From assembly GCF_027594425.1 (NCBI RefSeq), contig NZ_CP115159.1, forward strand, positions 3,681,001 through 3,745,000: a stretch of DNA of 64,000 bases, given 5' to 3'. Positions 41,440-51,466 of the stretch are shown here, piece after piece; within the stretch, counting starts at the first letter, position 1, and every line of letters begins with the position of its first letter. Under the pieces are notes generated by a model. That model was not told the DNA's origin and did no database searches. It saw only the letters and a list, made by a program, of their open reading frames with translations. The stretch is from Zunongwangia sp. HGR-M22. Its GTDB lineage: Bacteria; Bacteroidota; Bacteroidia; Flavobacteriales; Flavobacteriaceae. The position numbers were made by a program, and so were the translations under genes.

Positions 41440-42594
41440 TTAAATTTGTGTCAGGGATGTTTTTAATATATTCACAAGCTTTTTTATTTCTTCTTCGGAA
41501 TTAAAACTATGCAGACAAAAACGAAGTCGCTCACTACCTTTTGGAACGGTTGGCGAAAGAATGGGTTTTACCAGATATTGATTTTGCTGAAAAATTGATG
41601 CTATTTTCTTTACATTCTCGTTCCCTGGAATTATTGCACATTGAATAGCTGATTCACTTTCAACGAAATAAGTGTCGATTTTTGCGATTCTTAACTGCTT
41701 TTTAAAAAACTGAATATTTGCTTTTAGCAATTCTATTTCAGTTTCTTTCATTTTTAATCGCTGAAAAACTGAATAAATAGTTGCAATAGCGTGTGGTGGA
41801 AGTCCCGTCGTGTAAATAAAACTCCGCGCGAAATTCACTAAATACGACTTTAGTTTTTGGCTACCCAAAACAACTGCGCCGTGGCAACCTATTGCTTTTC
41901 CGAAGGTATGAATGCGCGCAAAAACTTTTTCCTGAAGCTGAAGTTCACACACCAATCCCATTCCACTTATTCCTAAAACTCCGGTACTATGAGCCTCATC
42001 TACTATTAGAAAATGATTATTCTTTTCGCAAAATTTGGCTAATTCTGACAGAGGAGCCTTATCGCCATCCATAGAAAATATAGCTTCGGTTACGATATAA
42101 ACAGCTGAATTTTCTGAAAGATTTAATCGTGAAATTTTACGCTGTAAATCTTCAATATTGTTATGCTGAAATTTGTACGCCTTAGCATGATTCAACAAAA
42201 TACCATCACGAATACTGGCATGAATTAGCTCGTCATAAAAAATAAAATCAGCTTTTTGTGGCACTGAAGAAAAAAAACCAAGGTTGGCATCATACCCAGA
42301 ATTAAAAATAAGTGCTGCTTCAGCTTGATGAAATTCGGCTAAAAAATTTTCAGTGATTTCGTATAATTTGTGATTCCCGGAAATGAGTCGGCTGCCGGTC
42401 GCGCCATTTTGCTTCAGGTTATACTTTTCGCAAAGCTTTTGGGCTTCAGCAAAAATAGATTCGGCATTGGCGAATCCCAGATAATCATTAGAGTAAAAAT
42501 CGACACCTCCTGCAGCAGTTTTTAATTCTCTAAGCGAATTATCCTGCAATCTTGCATCTAGGCTTTTTTTAAGCTTGGAAGGGAATCTATTCAT
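41440..42594 (-). CDS. bioF: 8-amino-7-oxononanoate synthase (AOS family)
   Basis: The 384-residue PLP enzyme has the alpha-oxoamine synthase motifs YLGFAN, GATGSRLISGNHKLYEITENFLAEFH, IFYDELIHASIRDG, VDEAHSTGVLG and the Schiff-base lysine region THTFGKAIGCHGAVV. It condenses pimeloyl-ACP or CoA with alanine. It is the first gene of the biotin unit; the -7 element ends 5 bases before its ATG, suggesting a leaderless mRNA. Confidence 0.96.
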   Translation of the reverse strand: MNRFPSKLKKSLDARLQDNSLRELKTAAGGVDFYSNDYLGFANAESIFAEAQKLCEKYNLKQNGATGSRLISGNHKLYEITENFLAEFHQAEAALIFNSGYDANLGFFSSVPQKADFIFYDELIHASIRDGILLNHAKAYKFQHNNIEDLQRKISRLNLSENSAVYIVTEAIFSMDGDKAPLSELAKFCEKNNHFLIVDEAHSTGVLGISGMGLVCELQLQEKVFARIHTFGKAIGCHGAVVLGSQKLKSYLVNFARSFIYTTGLPPHAIATIYSVFQRLKMKETEIELLKANIQFFKKQLRIAKIDTYFVESESAIQCAIIPGNENVKKIASIFQQNQYLVKPILSPTVPKGSERLRFCLHSFNSEEEIKKLVNILKTSLTQI

Positions 42595-42599
42595 GCAGG

Positions 42600-42607
42600 C
42601 AAAATTA
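42600..42607 (-). promoter_or_regulatory. -7 element of the biotin operon, leaderless arrangement
   Basis: TAATTTTG on the minus strand matches TAnnTTTG and is followed by only CCTGC before the bioF ATG. No BirA-type operator was recognised. Confidence 0.55.
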
Positions 42608-42705
42608 CAAGATTACCTGAATATGCCCTTACAGATTGACGAAAATTGAGTTTTAAAAAGAAAGCTTACCTATAATTGAAAAGTAGCGCACTATAAATAA
42701 AAAAA

Positions 42706-43098
42706 TTACATTTTGGTGTGATCTACATTATCCTCTGGTGTATCGTCGATCTCACTTTTTAATACATGAGAATTTCGCTGATATTTCCCCTGCAAATCAT
42801 CCATTTTGGATTTATCCCAAAGTTTATTCCCAATAAAATATGACGCTCTACCTATTAGATGTGCACCTACGGGCGCTGTTAAGAACAAGAATAATATGAT
42901 TATAAATGCTCTGGAGGTAGTACTGAGGTCGTAAAAGTATAAGGCTACACCAACCAGCAAAAGCCCAATTCCTAATGTAGCAGCTTTAGTATTTACTGAT
43001 ATTCGTAAATAGGTATCTGGCATTCTTATAAGTCCTACTGCTGCGAGCAGAACGAATAATGTTCCTAAGGTGATAATTATTCCTATTAAAATATTCAT
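42706..43098 (-). CDS. mrpG: Mrp Na+/H+ antiporter subunit G
   Basis: The 130-residue protein has three membrane helices and the MrpG/PhaG pattern (GLIRMPDTYLRISVNTKAATLGIGLLLVGVALYFY, then LFLTAPVGAHLIGRASY). About 40 polar C-terminal residues extend beyond the common length. It is the last gene of the operon, overlapping mrpF by 4 bases. Confidence 0.95.
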   Translation of the reverse strand: MNILIGIIITLGTLFVLLAAVGLIRMPDTYLRISVNTKAATLGIGLLLVGVALYFYDLSTTSRAFIIILFLFLTAPVGAHLIGRASYFIGNKLWDKSKMDDLQGKYQRNSHVLKSEIDDTPEDNVDHTKM

Positions 43099-43370
43099 TT
43101 CTTCTTACTTCTTCGTTCTAAATAATAACTTAAAGCTACGGTACTTAAAAATGCGATAAGCGCCAGAATCATCCCTGTATCTAACAGTGTCGAGCTACCC
43201 GATGTTATCGTATAGATCCCGATTATACCTATCCCTGTGGTTATCAAAAGATCTAAAGCAACGATTCTATCTGCAATACTTGGACCCTTAAAAAATCTCA
43301 CCAAGATAAGTATCACAGAAAAAGCCAAGACAGGCAGGATTATTATTCTACAATATTCAACTAAAGTCAT
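43095..43370 (-). CDS. mrpF: Mrp Na+/H+ antiporter subunit F
   Basis: The 91-residue protein has three membrane helices, with the family segment GPSIADRIVALDLLITTGIGIIGIYTI and a basic C-terminal tail. It overlaps mrpG by 4 bases and mrpE by one base, a tightly coupled arrangement. Confidence 0.95.
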   Translation of the reverse strand: MTLVEYCRIIILPVLAFSVILILVRFFKGPSIADRIVALDLLITTGIGIIGIYTITSGSSTLLDTGMILALIAFLSTVALSYYLERRSKKK

Positions 43371-43846
43371 TATTTTAAAATCTCTAAAATTCGTTTTTCA
43401 AAACCGTTTTTTATGCCGGCAATGAATTTATCTTTATCTTTTATGTACATCGCGTGTACATAAAGCACCTTCTTATCATTTGAAACATCCAGACTAAGCG
43501 TACCCGGAGTCAAAGTTATCATATTCGCTAATAAGGTTATTCCTGCATCGCTTTGTACCGTTAGTGGAACTTTTACGATACCGGGAGTCATGTTTAATTT
43601 AGGTGTCATTACTTCCCAAGCAACTTCTAAATTTGCTTTTATCAATTCCCAGAAAAAGAATAGTATGATATAAATAAGTCTAGGAACAATGGTAAAATAT
43701 TTGGCTTTTTTTGAACCTCTGGTAATCACCATTAATATCACATAGCTTAATATAAAGCCGAACAAATAGTTAGAAACATGAAAGTCTCCTGTGAGCACCA
43801 CCCACACAAATGTTAGAAGAATATTAGATACAAACCTGTTTTTCAT
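43370..43846 (-). CDS. mrpE: Mrp Na+/H+ antiporter subunit E
   Basis: The 158-residue membrane protein has two to three helices and the MrpE pattern (WELIKANLEVAWEVMTPKLNMTPGIVKVPL, then MITLTPGTLSLDVSNDKKVLYVHAMYI). The conserved TPGTLS turn is present. It lies 11 bases after mrpD. Confidence 0.95.
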   Translation of the reverse strand: MKNRFVSNILLTFVWVVLTGDFHVSNYLFGFILSYVILMVITRGSKKAKYFTIVPRLIYIILFFFWELIKANLEVAWEVMTPKLNMTPGIVKVPLTVQSDAGITLLANMITLTPGTLSLDVSNDKKVLYVHAMYIKDKDKFIAGIKNGFEKRILEILK

Positions 43847-43857
43847 TGTTTCCTTCC

Positions 43858-45369
43858 TTAACTATTGTTTAAAACTGTATCGATATATTGCTGACTATTC
43901 ATAAGTTCATTTGCTATTCTAGCAGATAACAATTGAATATGCTCTGCTCCAAAACCAATATAAAGTGATATTAAACTTAAGAAAATGATTGGTACAATAA
44001 ACTGCGTTTTCTTTGTTTTATTTAGATCACTGAAATATTCGAACTTAGGCTTTTCAGGAATTTCTTTAGCATCTTTCCAAAAAACTTCTGCCCATAATTT
44101 AGCGATTATCACTAAGGTAATAAAGCTGGCAAAAATAATTGCTGCTACCGTCCAATAACTCTCGGTTTTAAATCCTTCACCTATCAATGAAATTTTAGGC
44201 CAAAATCCTGACAATGGCGGAATTCCTACCAATGAAAATAAAGGAATAAAAATCAACAAACTGAGCTTTGGATAATTCGCATAGAAACCTCCTAATGCTC
44301 TCATGCTGTTTGAAGATTTTATTTTGAAAATTATTCCGCTCACCATAAACAGATTTGTTTTTACCATGATATCATGAATCAGATAAAAAATAACTCCGGT
44401 AATAGCCACTTCAGTAAACATTCCCAAACCAGCTATCATATAACCAATATGGCAAATAATTAAATATGAAAAAACTTTACGAACGTTATTCTGAACCAAC
44501 GCACCAACACCTCCACTAAAAATAGTAAGAATAGCCAGTACCATTAAGATTTCCCCTAAGAACACATCGCCTACAAAAATTAATGTAAACACTCTTATCA
44601 AAGCATAGACACCAACTTTAGTTAGCAGCCCACCAAATATTGCTGAAACAGCTGCGGGTGGCGTATGATAAGAAGCCGGTAACCAAAAATACAGTGGAAA
44701 AATAGATGCTTTTGTACCAAAACCTATAAGGAATAAAATAGCGGCAACTACTACGAGTCCGCGATTTTCTACAGCAGCAACTTTACCTGCAAGATCTGCC
44801 ATATTCAACGAACCGGTTAAACCATATAGTACCGCAATAGCAGTTAAGAAAATGGTAGACGCTAGTATGTTTAAAGTAAAATATTTTACAGCACCTTCTA
44901 ACTGTGCTTTTTCACCACCAATTGTAATTAATACAAAGGAGCTTATAATTATAATCTCAAACCAAACGTAAAGGTTAAATAAATCACCGGTTAAAAATGC
45001 GCCGGTCAAACCTAATAGCAGAAAATGAAATATAGGATAATAACCAAATCGTAGGCGATCTTTAATTACAGAACCGGCCGAAAAAACCGATACTGCTAAA
45101 CCAGACAATGCTGTTAAAAGTACTAAAGTAACGGCGAGAGTATCTGCAACAAAGACAATCCCGTAGGGCGCATCCCAATCTCCAGCATTTACCTTTTGAG
45201 TACCATTTTCCCAAACAAAATAGAATACATAAGCTGAAAGCGCCACAGCGATAATACTACCACCAATGCTTATAATTTTTTGCGCATTAATCTTATTCCA
45301 GAAAAACATTAAAACTATGCTTAGGAATAATTGAAATAATAAAGGGTATATGATTAATTGTTGCATCAT
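43858..45369 (-). CDS. mrpD: Mrp Na+/H+ antiporter subunit D
   Basis: The 503-residue protein of the NADH-quinone oxidoreductase ND2/4/5-like family has about 14 helices. It shows the key segments [23 protein letters not shown] (with the conserved Glu) and [41 protein letters not shown] (conserved Lys). It forms part of the proton-conducting path of the complex. It overlaps mrpC by 4 bases. Confidence 0.96.
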   Translation of the reverse strand: MMQQLIIYPLLFQLFLSIVLMFFWNKINAQKIISIGGSIIAVALSAYVFYFVWENGTQKVNAGDWDAPYGIVFVADTLAVTLVLLTALSGLAVSVFSAGSVIKDRLRFGYYPIFHFLLLGLTGAFLTGDLFNLYVWFEIIIISSFVLITIGGEKAQLEGAVKYFTLNILASTIFLTAIAVLYGLTGSLNMADLAGKVAAVENRGLVVVAAILFLIGFGTKASIFPLYFWLPASYHTPPAAVSAIFGGLLTKVGVYALIRVFTLIFVGDVFLGEILMVLAILTIFSGGVGALVQNNVRKVFSYLIICHIGYMIAGLGMFTEVAITGVIFYLIHDIMVKTNLFMVSGIIFKIKSSNSMRALGGFYANYPKLSLLIFIPLFSLVGIPPLSGFWPKISLIGEGFKTESYWTVAAIIFASFITLVIIAKLWAEVFWKDAKEIPEKPKFEYFSDLNKTKKTQFIVPIIFLSLISLYIGFGAEHIQLLSARIANELMNSQQYIDTVLNNS

Positions 45370-45719
45370 GAATCTTCGTCGGTTGCGTTCATTTCGTCCA
45401 GATCGTCTGTTCTTACCACCTTATGAGCTCTTTTCACAAGAATGATGGCAAAAGATTGCAATCCAAAACTAATTACAATAGCAGTTAATATAAGTGCCTG
45501 CGGAACGGGGTCTGCATAAGCTTCTGTAAAAACTTCAGAATTTTCTGGTATTATAGGAGGCAAACCTTTTGTTATTCTGCCTAAAAGAAAAATCAAAAGA
45601 TTAGCTCCATTCCCTAACAGAATGATTCCAATAATTAGTTTCACCAAACTACGACGTAGGATCATATAAATCCCCGCCGCATAAAGCAAACCTATTAAAA
45701 TAGCTAATAATATCTCCAT
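45366..45719 (-). CDS. mrpC: Mrp Na+/H+ antiporter subunit C
   Basis: The 117-residue, three-helix NuoK-like protein has the segment [32 protein letters not shown] and [24 protein letters not shown]. It has an acidic tail ([13 protein letters not shown]). It lies between mrpB (2-base gap) and mrpD (4-base overlap). Confidence 0.96.
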   Translation of the reverse strand: MEILLAILIGLLYAAGIYMILRRSLVKLIIGIILLGNGANLLIFLLGRITKGLPPIIPENSEVFTEAYADPVPQALILTAIVISFGLQSFAIILVKRAHKVVRTDDLDEMNATDEDS

Positions 45720-45721
45720 AA

Positions 45722-46135
45722 TTAAGGTGCTTCAGAAATTGTAAAGATTATGGTTAATGTTACCCCTACAACTACAAGATAAACTCCTATATCAAAAAAC
45801 AATGCCGAACCTACACTTCCTAAAACAGGAACATGCCCATGATACCATAGCCCGGTCATAAATGGGTCTCCTGCAAACAACATTGGAGAAAGTCCACTAA
45901 AAAAAGATAGTGCAAGACCTGCGGGCATTAAAAATCCCGGATGGAATTTGAGTAAAGCTTTTGTATTTTTTAGTCCATTAGCGAAAGAATGTAAGACAAA
46001 AGCAATAGCTGCTACAAGACCGCCTACAAATCCACCACCCGGCAGGTAGTGTCCTCGCAAAAGGATAAAAATTGAGAACATCAACAAAACCGGCAAAAGG
46101 TAATTAGATGCTGTTCTTAATATGATGGTTTTCAT
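45722..46135 (-). CDS. mrpB: Mrp Na+/H+ antiporter subunit B
   Basis: The 137-residue protein has four helices and the MnhB motif [30 protein letters not shown]. It ends soon after [17 protein letters not shown], normal for the stand-alone subunit. It starts 10 bases after mrpA. Confidence 0.96.
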   Translation of the reverse strand: MKTIILRTASNYLLPVLLMFSIFILLRGHYLPGGGFVGGLVAAIAFVLHSFANGLKNTKALLKFHPGFLMPAGLALSFFSGLSPMLFAGDPFMTGLWYHGHVPVLGSVGSALFFDIGVYLVVVGVTLTIIFTISEAP

Positions 46136-46145
46136 AATCTTTTAA

Positions 46146-48458
46146 TTACTGAACTCTATCTGTTCTTTTTAATCTTAATTTCAATAATCCAAATACCCCA
46201 ATAGCGGCAATAGTAAGTACTGAAATTTCTATCATAGTATCTGCTCCTCTAAAATCAACCAAAATAACGTTTACCACATTTTTACCGTGAGCCATTATAT
46301 ACGAATTTTTGGCGTAAAAATCACCAATTTCAGTATTTACTGGTTCAGATAAAACCTCGAGTGCTAAAACGGCTATCATACCTCCAAAAAGCAAGGATAA
46401 TATTCCATCTCGAATACGCATTTTATGATCCTGAATCTTGAGGTATCTTGGTAAACGATATAACACCAATACAAACAGAATCACCGTTAAAGTATCTATG
46501 GAAAACTGCGTCATTGCTAAATCTGGTGCACTATAAAATACAAAAACAAGGCATATTGTTAAACCCACTACTCCCATTGCGACAACGGCAGATAATCTAC
46601 TACTGGTAAATACCGTGAATAATATAGCAATACACATTATAATACTTACCACTAGCTCGTAAAAACTAATATTAGATAAAATTGCAGGATCTAAATTAAA
46701 CTTGGTACTTCCTACCATAGTATAGCCAACCATTCCTACCAGGAAGAAAATAATAATAAACACATAATTCCTCAAATAACCATTCTGAAAAACACGAGTC
46801 CAAAATGAAGAAACCTGCGTAAATCCAATATTAAATTTTTCCATAAGACTTTTAGGACTGGCCACTTCTAATTTTCCAATCATCATTTCAAGTTTTTTGG
46901 AAGGCTTAATTACAAAGTATAAAATTGTCCCCACAGTAATGGTCACTAAACTTAAGACAAACACCGTATTAAATCCATGCCATAAGGCAAGATGGATTTC
47001 ACCAGTTTCACCTCCTAAAGCAGAGACGACTGGCTTTATCAAAGAGCCTTCAATAATAAAAGGCATCACTCCAAACACTAAACTTAGCACTGCCAAAATT
47101 ATTGGTGGAACCCACATTAATGGTCCCGGCATTTTGGTATCCTTTAGACTATCGGGCAAACTCCCCTGAAACGGTTTTATACCGGCTACAAAACCTGCCC
47201 AAAGCAACAACATTTTTGTAATAACGATCCCCACAATCAATAAAGTTGCTATTATCGGTGCATGCATAGTTGCCTCGTAAGTAAGTTCTTTCCCTAAAAA
47301 TCCAATCGTGGGGGGAATACCTGCACTAGAGATTGCAGCAATAATTGCAGCAATACCAACAGGCATTAAAACTTTACGCAAACCAGAAAGCACAGTTACA
47401 TCACGAGTTCCTGTTTGATGATCTATAATTCCAGTAGTTAAGAAAAGCGTAGCTTTATACAAAGCATGGACTATAATAAAAACCGCTGCGGCAGTAAAAG
47501 ATTCAGTAGTTCCCATGCCGATTAAGAACATTAAAATTCCTAAAGCCGATATTGTTGAATATGCTAGAACTCCTTTAAGATCGGTCCTAAATAAAGAATG
47601 AATTGCAGAGTAAAGCATCGTCACCCCTCCGACAATTATTAATGTTGTATTCCAAATTTCTTCACCACCAAGAACAGGTGTAAAACGCATTACTAAGTAG
47701 ATACCTGCTTTTACCATCGTTGCCGAGTGCAAATAGGTAGAAACCGGTGTTGGTGCTTTCATCGCACCAGGCAGCCAAAAATGAAAAGGAAACTGTGCAG
47801 ATTTTGTAAAAGCTGCTCCAAATAAAAGAATCACTGCTATCGAATAATACTCATGTCCCTTAATAAGTTCAGGTGCCATATTGAGCATTTCTGCAATGCT
47901 ATAGGTTCCTGTTATGTTACCTAAAACGATAACGCCAGCAAGCAAAAACATTCCTCCTAAACCTGTTATACCAAGCGCGGTTAATGCAGACTTTCTTGAA
48001 GCCTCTTGCGTGTTATTAAAACCTATTAAAAAGAAAGAGCTTATACTGGTAAGTTCCCAAAAGGTAAAAAGGCTTATTACGTTATCAGATAAAACTAAAC
48101 CTAACATCGCAGCCATAAACACACTCAAATAGGCGTAAAACCTGTCAAGATATTTATGATGATGTAAATAAGCTGATGTATAGGCGAAAACCAGGGTTCC
48201 AATCCCAGTTATCATTAAGCAGAATAAAAGTGATAGACCGTCTAAAGTAAAACCGAGGTTTACACCAAATGAAGGTACCCAGTTATAACTTTCCTTTACA
48301 ACATCCCCATGCATAACTTCAGGAATAAACTGAAGAAAATAGACAAAAAGTCCAAGGGGTATTAAAGAAGATAAAACAGCAAACTTTCCTTTAAAAAACT
48401 TTCCTGCAAAAACTAAAAGTAAAGCAAATAAAAATCCTAGAAATATTGCTAATAGCAT
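46146..48458 (-). CDS. mrpA: Mrp Na+/H+ antiporter subunit A
   Basis: The 770-residue protein has about 20 helices. The N-terminal ND5-like part includes FWELTSISSFFLIGF and KSAQFPFHFWLPGAMKAPTPVSTYLHSATMVKAGIYLVMRF. The C-terminal MrpA-specific part (about 570-770) includes the DUF4040-like VFYSAPDLAMTQFSIDTLTVILFVLVLYRLPRY, followed by an MbhE-like helix pair. It is the first gene of the seven-gene operon mrpABCDEFG, which exports Na+ for protons and fits a marine or salt-tolerant life. Length is standard. Confidence 0.97.
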   Translation of the reverse strand: MLLAIFLGFLFALLLVFAGKFFKGKFAVLSSLIPLGLFVYFLQFIPEVMHGDVVKESYNWVPSFGVNLGFTLDGLSLLFCLMITGIGTLVFAYTSAYLHHHKYLDRFYAYLSVFMAAMLGLVLSDNVISLFTFWELTSISSFFLIGFNNTQEASRKSALTALGITGLGGMFLLAGVIVLGNITGTYSIAEMLNMAPELIKGHEYYSIAVILLFGAAFTKSAQFPFHFWLPGAMKAPTPVSTYLHSATMVKAGIYLVMRFTPVLGGEEIWNTTLIIVGGVTMLYSAIHSLFRTDLKGVLAYSTISALGILMFLIGMGTTESFTAAAVFIIVHALYKATLFLTTGIIDHQTGTRDVTVLSGLRKVLMPVGIAAIIAAISSAGIPPTIGFLGKELTYEATMHAPIIATLLIVGIVITKMLLLWAGFVAGIKPFQGSLPDSLKDTKMPGPLMWVPPIILAVLSLVFGVMPFIIEGSLIKPVVSALGGETGEIHLALWHGFNTVFVLSLVTITVGTILYFVIKPSKKLEMMIGKLEVASPKSLMEKFNIGFTQVSSFWTRVFQNGYLRNYVFIIIFFLVGMVGYTMVGSTKFNLDPAILSNISFYELVVSIIMCIAILFTVFTSSRLSAVVAMGVVGLTICLVFVFYSAPDLAMTQFSIDTLTVILFVLVLYRLPRYLKIQDHKMRIRDGILSLLFGGMIAVLALEVLSEPVNTEIGDFYAKNSYIMAHGKNVVNVILVDFRGADTMIEISVLTIAAIGVFGLLKLRLKRTDRVQ

Positions 48459-48644
48459 AGTTGATTAATAATCCGTTTCTCGCAAATATAATAGTTATTA
48501 TTTAAGTTTTATGCGAATATTAAACGTTAAATATACAGATATACGCAGACTTTGCAATAACTTAATGTTTGAATATGAAAAATAGCAATTTAGAAAGCGT
48601 CTTCATAATTAAATAAATTAATTTTTATAAAGAAATTATCGAAA

Positions 48645-48684
48645 AACAATAATTTTAATTAATATTGTTATCGTTAATCGATAA
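48645..48684. promoter_or_regulatory. Inverted-repeat cluster upstream of the DUF2975/XRE pair
   Basis: AACAATA (48645-48651) with TATTGTT (48663-48669), and TTATCG (48668-48673) with CGATAA (48679-48684), are perfect inverted repeats that overlap by two bases; another TTATCG lies at 48636-48641. They end 10 bases before the DUF2975 start codon and are candidate operators for the XRE protein two genes downstream. Confidence 0.5.
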
Positions 48685-48694
48685 TAAATATTTT

Positions 48695-49204
48695 ATGAAA
48701 CCACCAAAAATCCTAAAGCATCTATTAGAATTCTGCTATGCAGCAATGCTCATAATCGTTTTAGTCACACCCCTACAACTATTTTTTCAGTTTTACTCTG
48801 ATAATGAAATTGCTTTAGAAGTCAACAAAAGAATGATTACTGATTTCACTCTTCCCATTATAACACTATGTATTTTCAGATATTTTCTGATTGCCTTAGA
48901 GGTTTACATTATCTACCTTATAAAGAAACTTATAGATAGTTTTTTCGAGAACAAATTATACTCAGCAGATCAAATTCATCTTTTTAAAAAAGTAGGCCTT
49001 TTTATAATTTATACTTCACTGGCTAAAATTATCAGCAATATTGTAGCTAATATTCTTATAGATCCAGAAGAATTTAGAGTTTCATTAGATATTGGCTTCA
49101 ATAATTTACTATTCATCATTGCAGTGGGACTATTATTTGTGTTTTTAAGCAAGGTCTTTAAAAACGCCAGAGAAACTCAGAAAGAAAACGAACTTACGAT
49201 CTAA
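48695..49204 (+). CDS. DUF2975 family membrane protein
   Basis: The 169-residue protein has four hydrophobic helices (about 10-35, 45-72, 98-120, 135-158) and the pattern FYSDNEIALEVNKRM ... RYFLIALEVYIIYLIKKLIDSFFENKLYSADQIHLFKKVG, typical of DUF2975. Members are nearly always followed, as here, by a small XRE regulator. I chose the ATG at 48695, because the upstream TTG at 48665 lies inside the inverted repeats. Function unknown. Confidence 0.87.
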   Translation: MKPPKILKHLLEFCYAAMLIIVLVTPLQLFFQFYSDNEIALEVNKRMITDFTLPIITLCIFRYFLIALEVYIIYLIKKLIDSFFENKLYSADQIHLFKKVGLFIIYTSLAKIISNIVANILIDPEEFRVSLDIGFNNLLFIIAVGLLFVFLSKVFKNARETQKENELTI

Positions 49205-49207
49205 ACG

Positions 49208-49417
49208 ATGGCGATAATCATTAATCTAGATAAAGTTTTGGAACGCGAAGGAATGAAGAGTAATGAACTTGCCGATAAAATAGGGATTACTACGGCAAAC
49301 CTTTCTATTCTGAAAACCGGAAAAGCCAAAGCAGTAAGATTCTCAACATTAGAAGCGATTTGCGAAATACTAAACTGCCAACCTGGGGATATTCTTGAAT
49401 ACCAGGAAGAAAATTAA
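49208..49417 (+). CDS. Small XRE/Cro-type transcriptional regulator
   Basis: The 69-residue stand-alone helix-turn-helix (SNELADKIGITTANLSILKTGKAKAVRFSTLEAICEILNCQPGDILEY) is of the YozG/HTH_26 type. Its start is 3 bases after the DUF2975 stop, so the two are translationally coupled. It may regulate its own operon by binding the inverted repeats upstream. Confidence 0.93.
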   Translation: MAIIINLDKVLEREGMKSNELADKIGITTANLSILKTGKAKAVRFSTLEAICEILNCQPGDILEYQEEN

Positions 49418-49447
49418 TTACTTAACTTTAGCACTAAAATTTAGTTT

Positions 49448-51220
49448 ATGCGTTTACCCCTACTTTTACTTTTTGTCTGCACGATTAGTTTTGCTCAGCA
49501 AAATAGGTACAGCATCTCTTTTGAAAATGCCTTGCATCACGAAGCTAAGATCCACATTGAATTCCCAGAAATAAAAACCGACACATTCACCGTAAGAATG
49601 AGCAGATCTTCTCCCGGACGCTATGCTATCCATGAATTTGCAAAAAACGTTTATGAATTTAAAGCTACTGATAGCAAAGGAAAACAACTGGAAGTCTTTC
49701 GTCCAGATCCATACTCGTGGGCTGTTACCGGTCATAGCGGAATCGTAAATATAGAATACACTCTTTTCGCCAACCGTGGTGACGGCACTTACTCGCAAAT
49801 TGATCCCACGCATGCACACTTAAACATGCCGGCGACTTTTATGTTTGCTGAAAGCTTGCAGGATAGAGCTATAGAGATCGATTACAATACTGAAAGTCAA
49901 CCAAATTGGAAAGTAGCCACACAGCTTAAGCATATTAAAAGGAATACATACACTGCTCCCAATCTTCAGTATTTTATGGATAGTCCAACTGAAATTAGCA
50001 ATTTCAGAATTAAAAAATTTGAACTGGACGGAAAAACCATTCGGTTTGTGTTACACGATCCAAGTAGCGATGAGCTTTTCGAAGAGTATTTTCAGAAAGT
50101 AAAAAAGATCGTGGAACAAGAAATGAAAGTTTATGGCGAATTGCCCAATTTCGATTATGGCGAATACACTTTTTTAGCCTGTTACATGCCTAATGTTTCG
50201 GGAGACGGAATGGAACATCGCAACAGCACTATTTTAACAGATACTGAAACTTTAGCCAATGGAGGCATGAAGGGAAATATTGGCACAGTTTCTCACGAGT
50301 TTTTCCATGCCTGGAATGTAGAAAGAATTCGGCCAAAATCTTTAGAACCTTTCGATTTCACAAAAGCGAATATGAGTGGTGCACTTTGGTTTGCTGAAGG
50401 TTTTACAAGTTATTACACCAATTTGATTTTATGCCGTGCAGGAATTATTTCTGCGGAAGATTACATAAACGGTCTAAACGGAAGCTTTAACTATGTTTGG
50501 ACATCTCCGGCACTTCAATATTTTAATCCTATTGAAATGAGCTACCAGGCGCCTTTTGTGGATGCTGCAACTTCTTTAGATCCTGTAAATCGTGAAAATA
50601 CGTTTATTTCTTATTATTCCTACGGAAGTGTTTTGGGATTAGCCTTAGATCTAGAATTACGCGATCAAGATCTCAATCTAGATGATTTCATGAAACTGGT
50701 TTGGGAAACTTACGGAAAACCAGAAAAGCCTTACGTAGTAAAAGATATCGAAAATTTACTAAAAGAATACGCGGGTGAAAGCTTTGGAAAAAGCTTTTTC
50801 AATAAATATATCTACAATAGCAAAATGCCAGAATACAAACCGCTTTTGGACAAAATGGGAATCAATATTTCAAGAAGAGCAGAGGAAGCTGATCTGGGAA
50901 TTTCCGTAGAAAACAAAGATAGTATGGTGGTTATGACGAACAACCCTAAAATAGGTACATCAGCTTATAAAGGAGGTTTGGATAAAGGTGCTGAAATTAT
51001 TTCAGTAAATAATACAGTTATAAAAAATAAGGAAGAATTCAATAGTATCACTTCAACATTAAAACCTGGAGAAAAAATCAGTATAAAATTCAAGAATTAT
51101 GATGAAGAGAAGACTGCAGAAGTTACTGTTGGAAAAAATCCTTCTTACGAAATAAAAATAAACGCTGATGCCAAGAAAAAGGAAGTCGAAAATCGTGAAA
51201 AATGGCTTACAAAGAAATAG
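49448..51220 (+). CDS. M61 glycyl-aminopeptidase-family protease with C-terminal PDZ domain
   Basis: The 590-residue exported protein has a signal peptide (to ISFAQ, about 16), an N-terminal beta domain (about 20-190), a zinc metallopeptidase core with HExxH in GTVSHEFFHAWNVERIRP (about 278-282) and the third ligand Glu in LWFAEGFTSYYTN (about 319), and a PDZ domain (about 470-570; GTSAYKGGLDKGAEIISVNNTVI). Length and order fit M61. A TAACTTTA element, one base off the -7 consensus, lies at 49423-49430. It probably cleaves peptides in the periplasm. Confidence 0.94.
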   Translation: MRLPLLLLFVCTISFAQQNRYSISFENALHHEAKIHIEFPEIKTDTFTVRMSRSSPGRYAIHEFAKNVYEFKATDSKGKQLEVFRPDPYSWAVTGHSGIVNIEYTLFANRGDGTYSQIDPTHAHLNMPATFMFAESLQDRAIEIDYNTESQPNWKVATQLKHIKRNTYTAPNLQYFMDSPTEISNFRIKKFELDGKTIRFVLHDPSSDELFEEYFQKVKKIVEQEMKVYGELPNFDYGEYTFLACYMPNVSGDGMEHRNSTILTDTETLANGGMKGNIGTVSHEFFHAWNVERIRPKSLEPFDFTKANMSGALWFAEGFTSYYTNLILCRAGIISAEDYINGLNGSFNYVWTSPALQYFNPIEMSYQAPFVDAATSLDPVNRENTFISYYSYGSVLGLALDLELRDQDLNLDDFMKLVWETYGKPEKPYVVKDIENLLKEYAGESFGKSFFNKYIYNSKMPEYKPLLDKMGINISRRAEEADLGISVENKDSMVVMTNNPKIGTSAYKGGLDKGAEIISVNNTVIKNKEEFNSITSTLKPGEKISIKFKNYDEEKTAEVTVGKNPSYEIKINADAKKKEVENREKWLTKK

Positions 51221-51415
51221 TTTTCAGATAAAAGTCAATGGTCTTCATTTAGCAGATGTTATAACTAACTTCAAGAACTAATGAAAATCTTATTTGAAAT
51301 TCAATAATTTCAATACCAAACTCATTTTTCAGCGATCCGAATTCAAACTACCGCTAAAATTAAAAAAGGATTATGGCAGGATAGATTAGATGAACCTCTA
51401 TATTCAACAAAAACA

Positions 51416-51447
51416 AAAAGCCTGTTGCAATTGCAACAGGCTTTTTT
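51416..51447. terminator. Bidirectional terminator between the M61 peptidase and atpC
   Basis: AAAAGCCTGTTGCAA and TTGCAACAGGCTTTT form a perfect 15-bp stem with no unpaired loop bases beyond the centre, with T or A runs on both strands. It serves atpD-atpC and possibly the convergent M61 gene. Confidence 0.9.
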
Positions 51448-51466
51448 ATATACTATCAGAATTATA

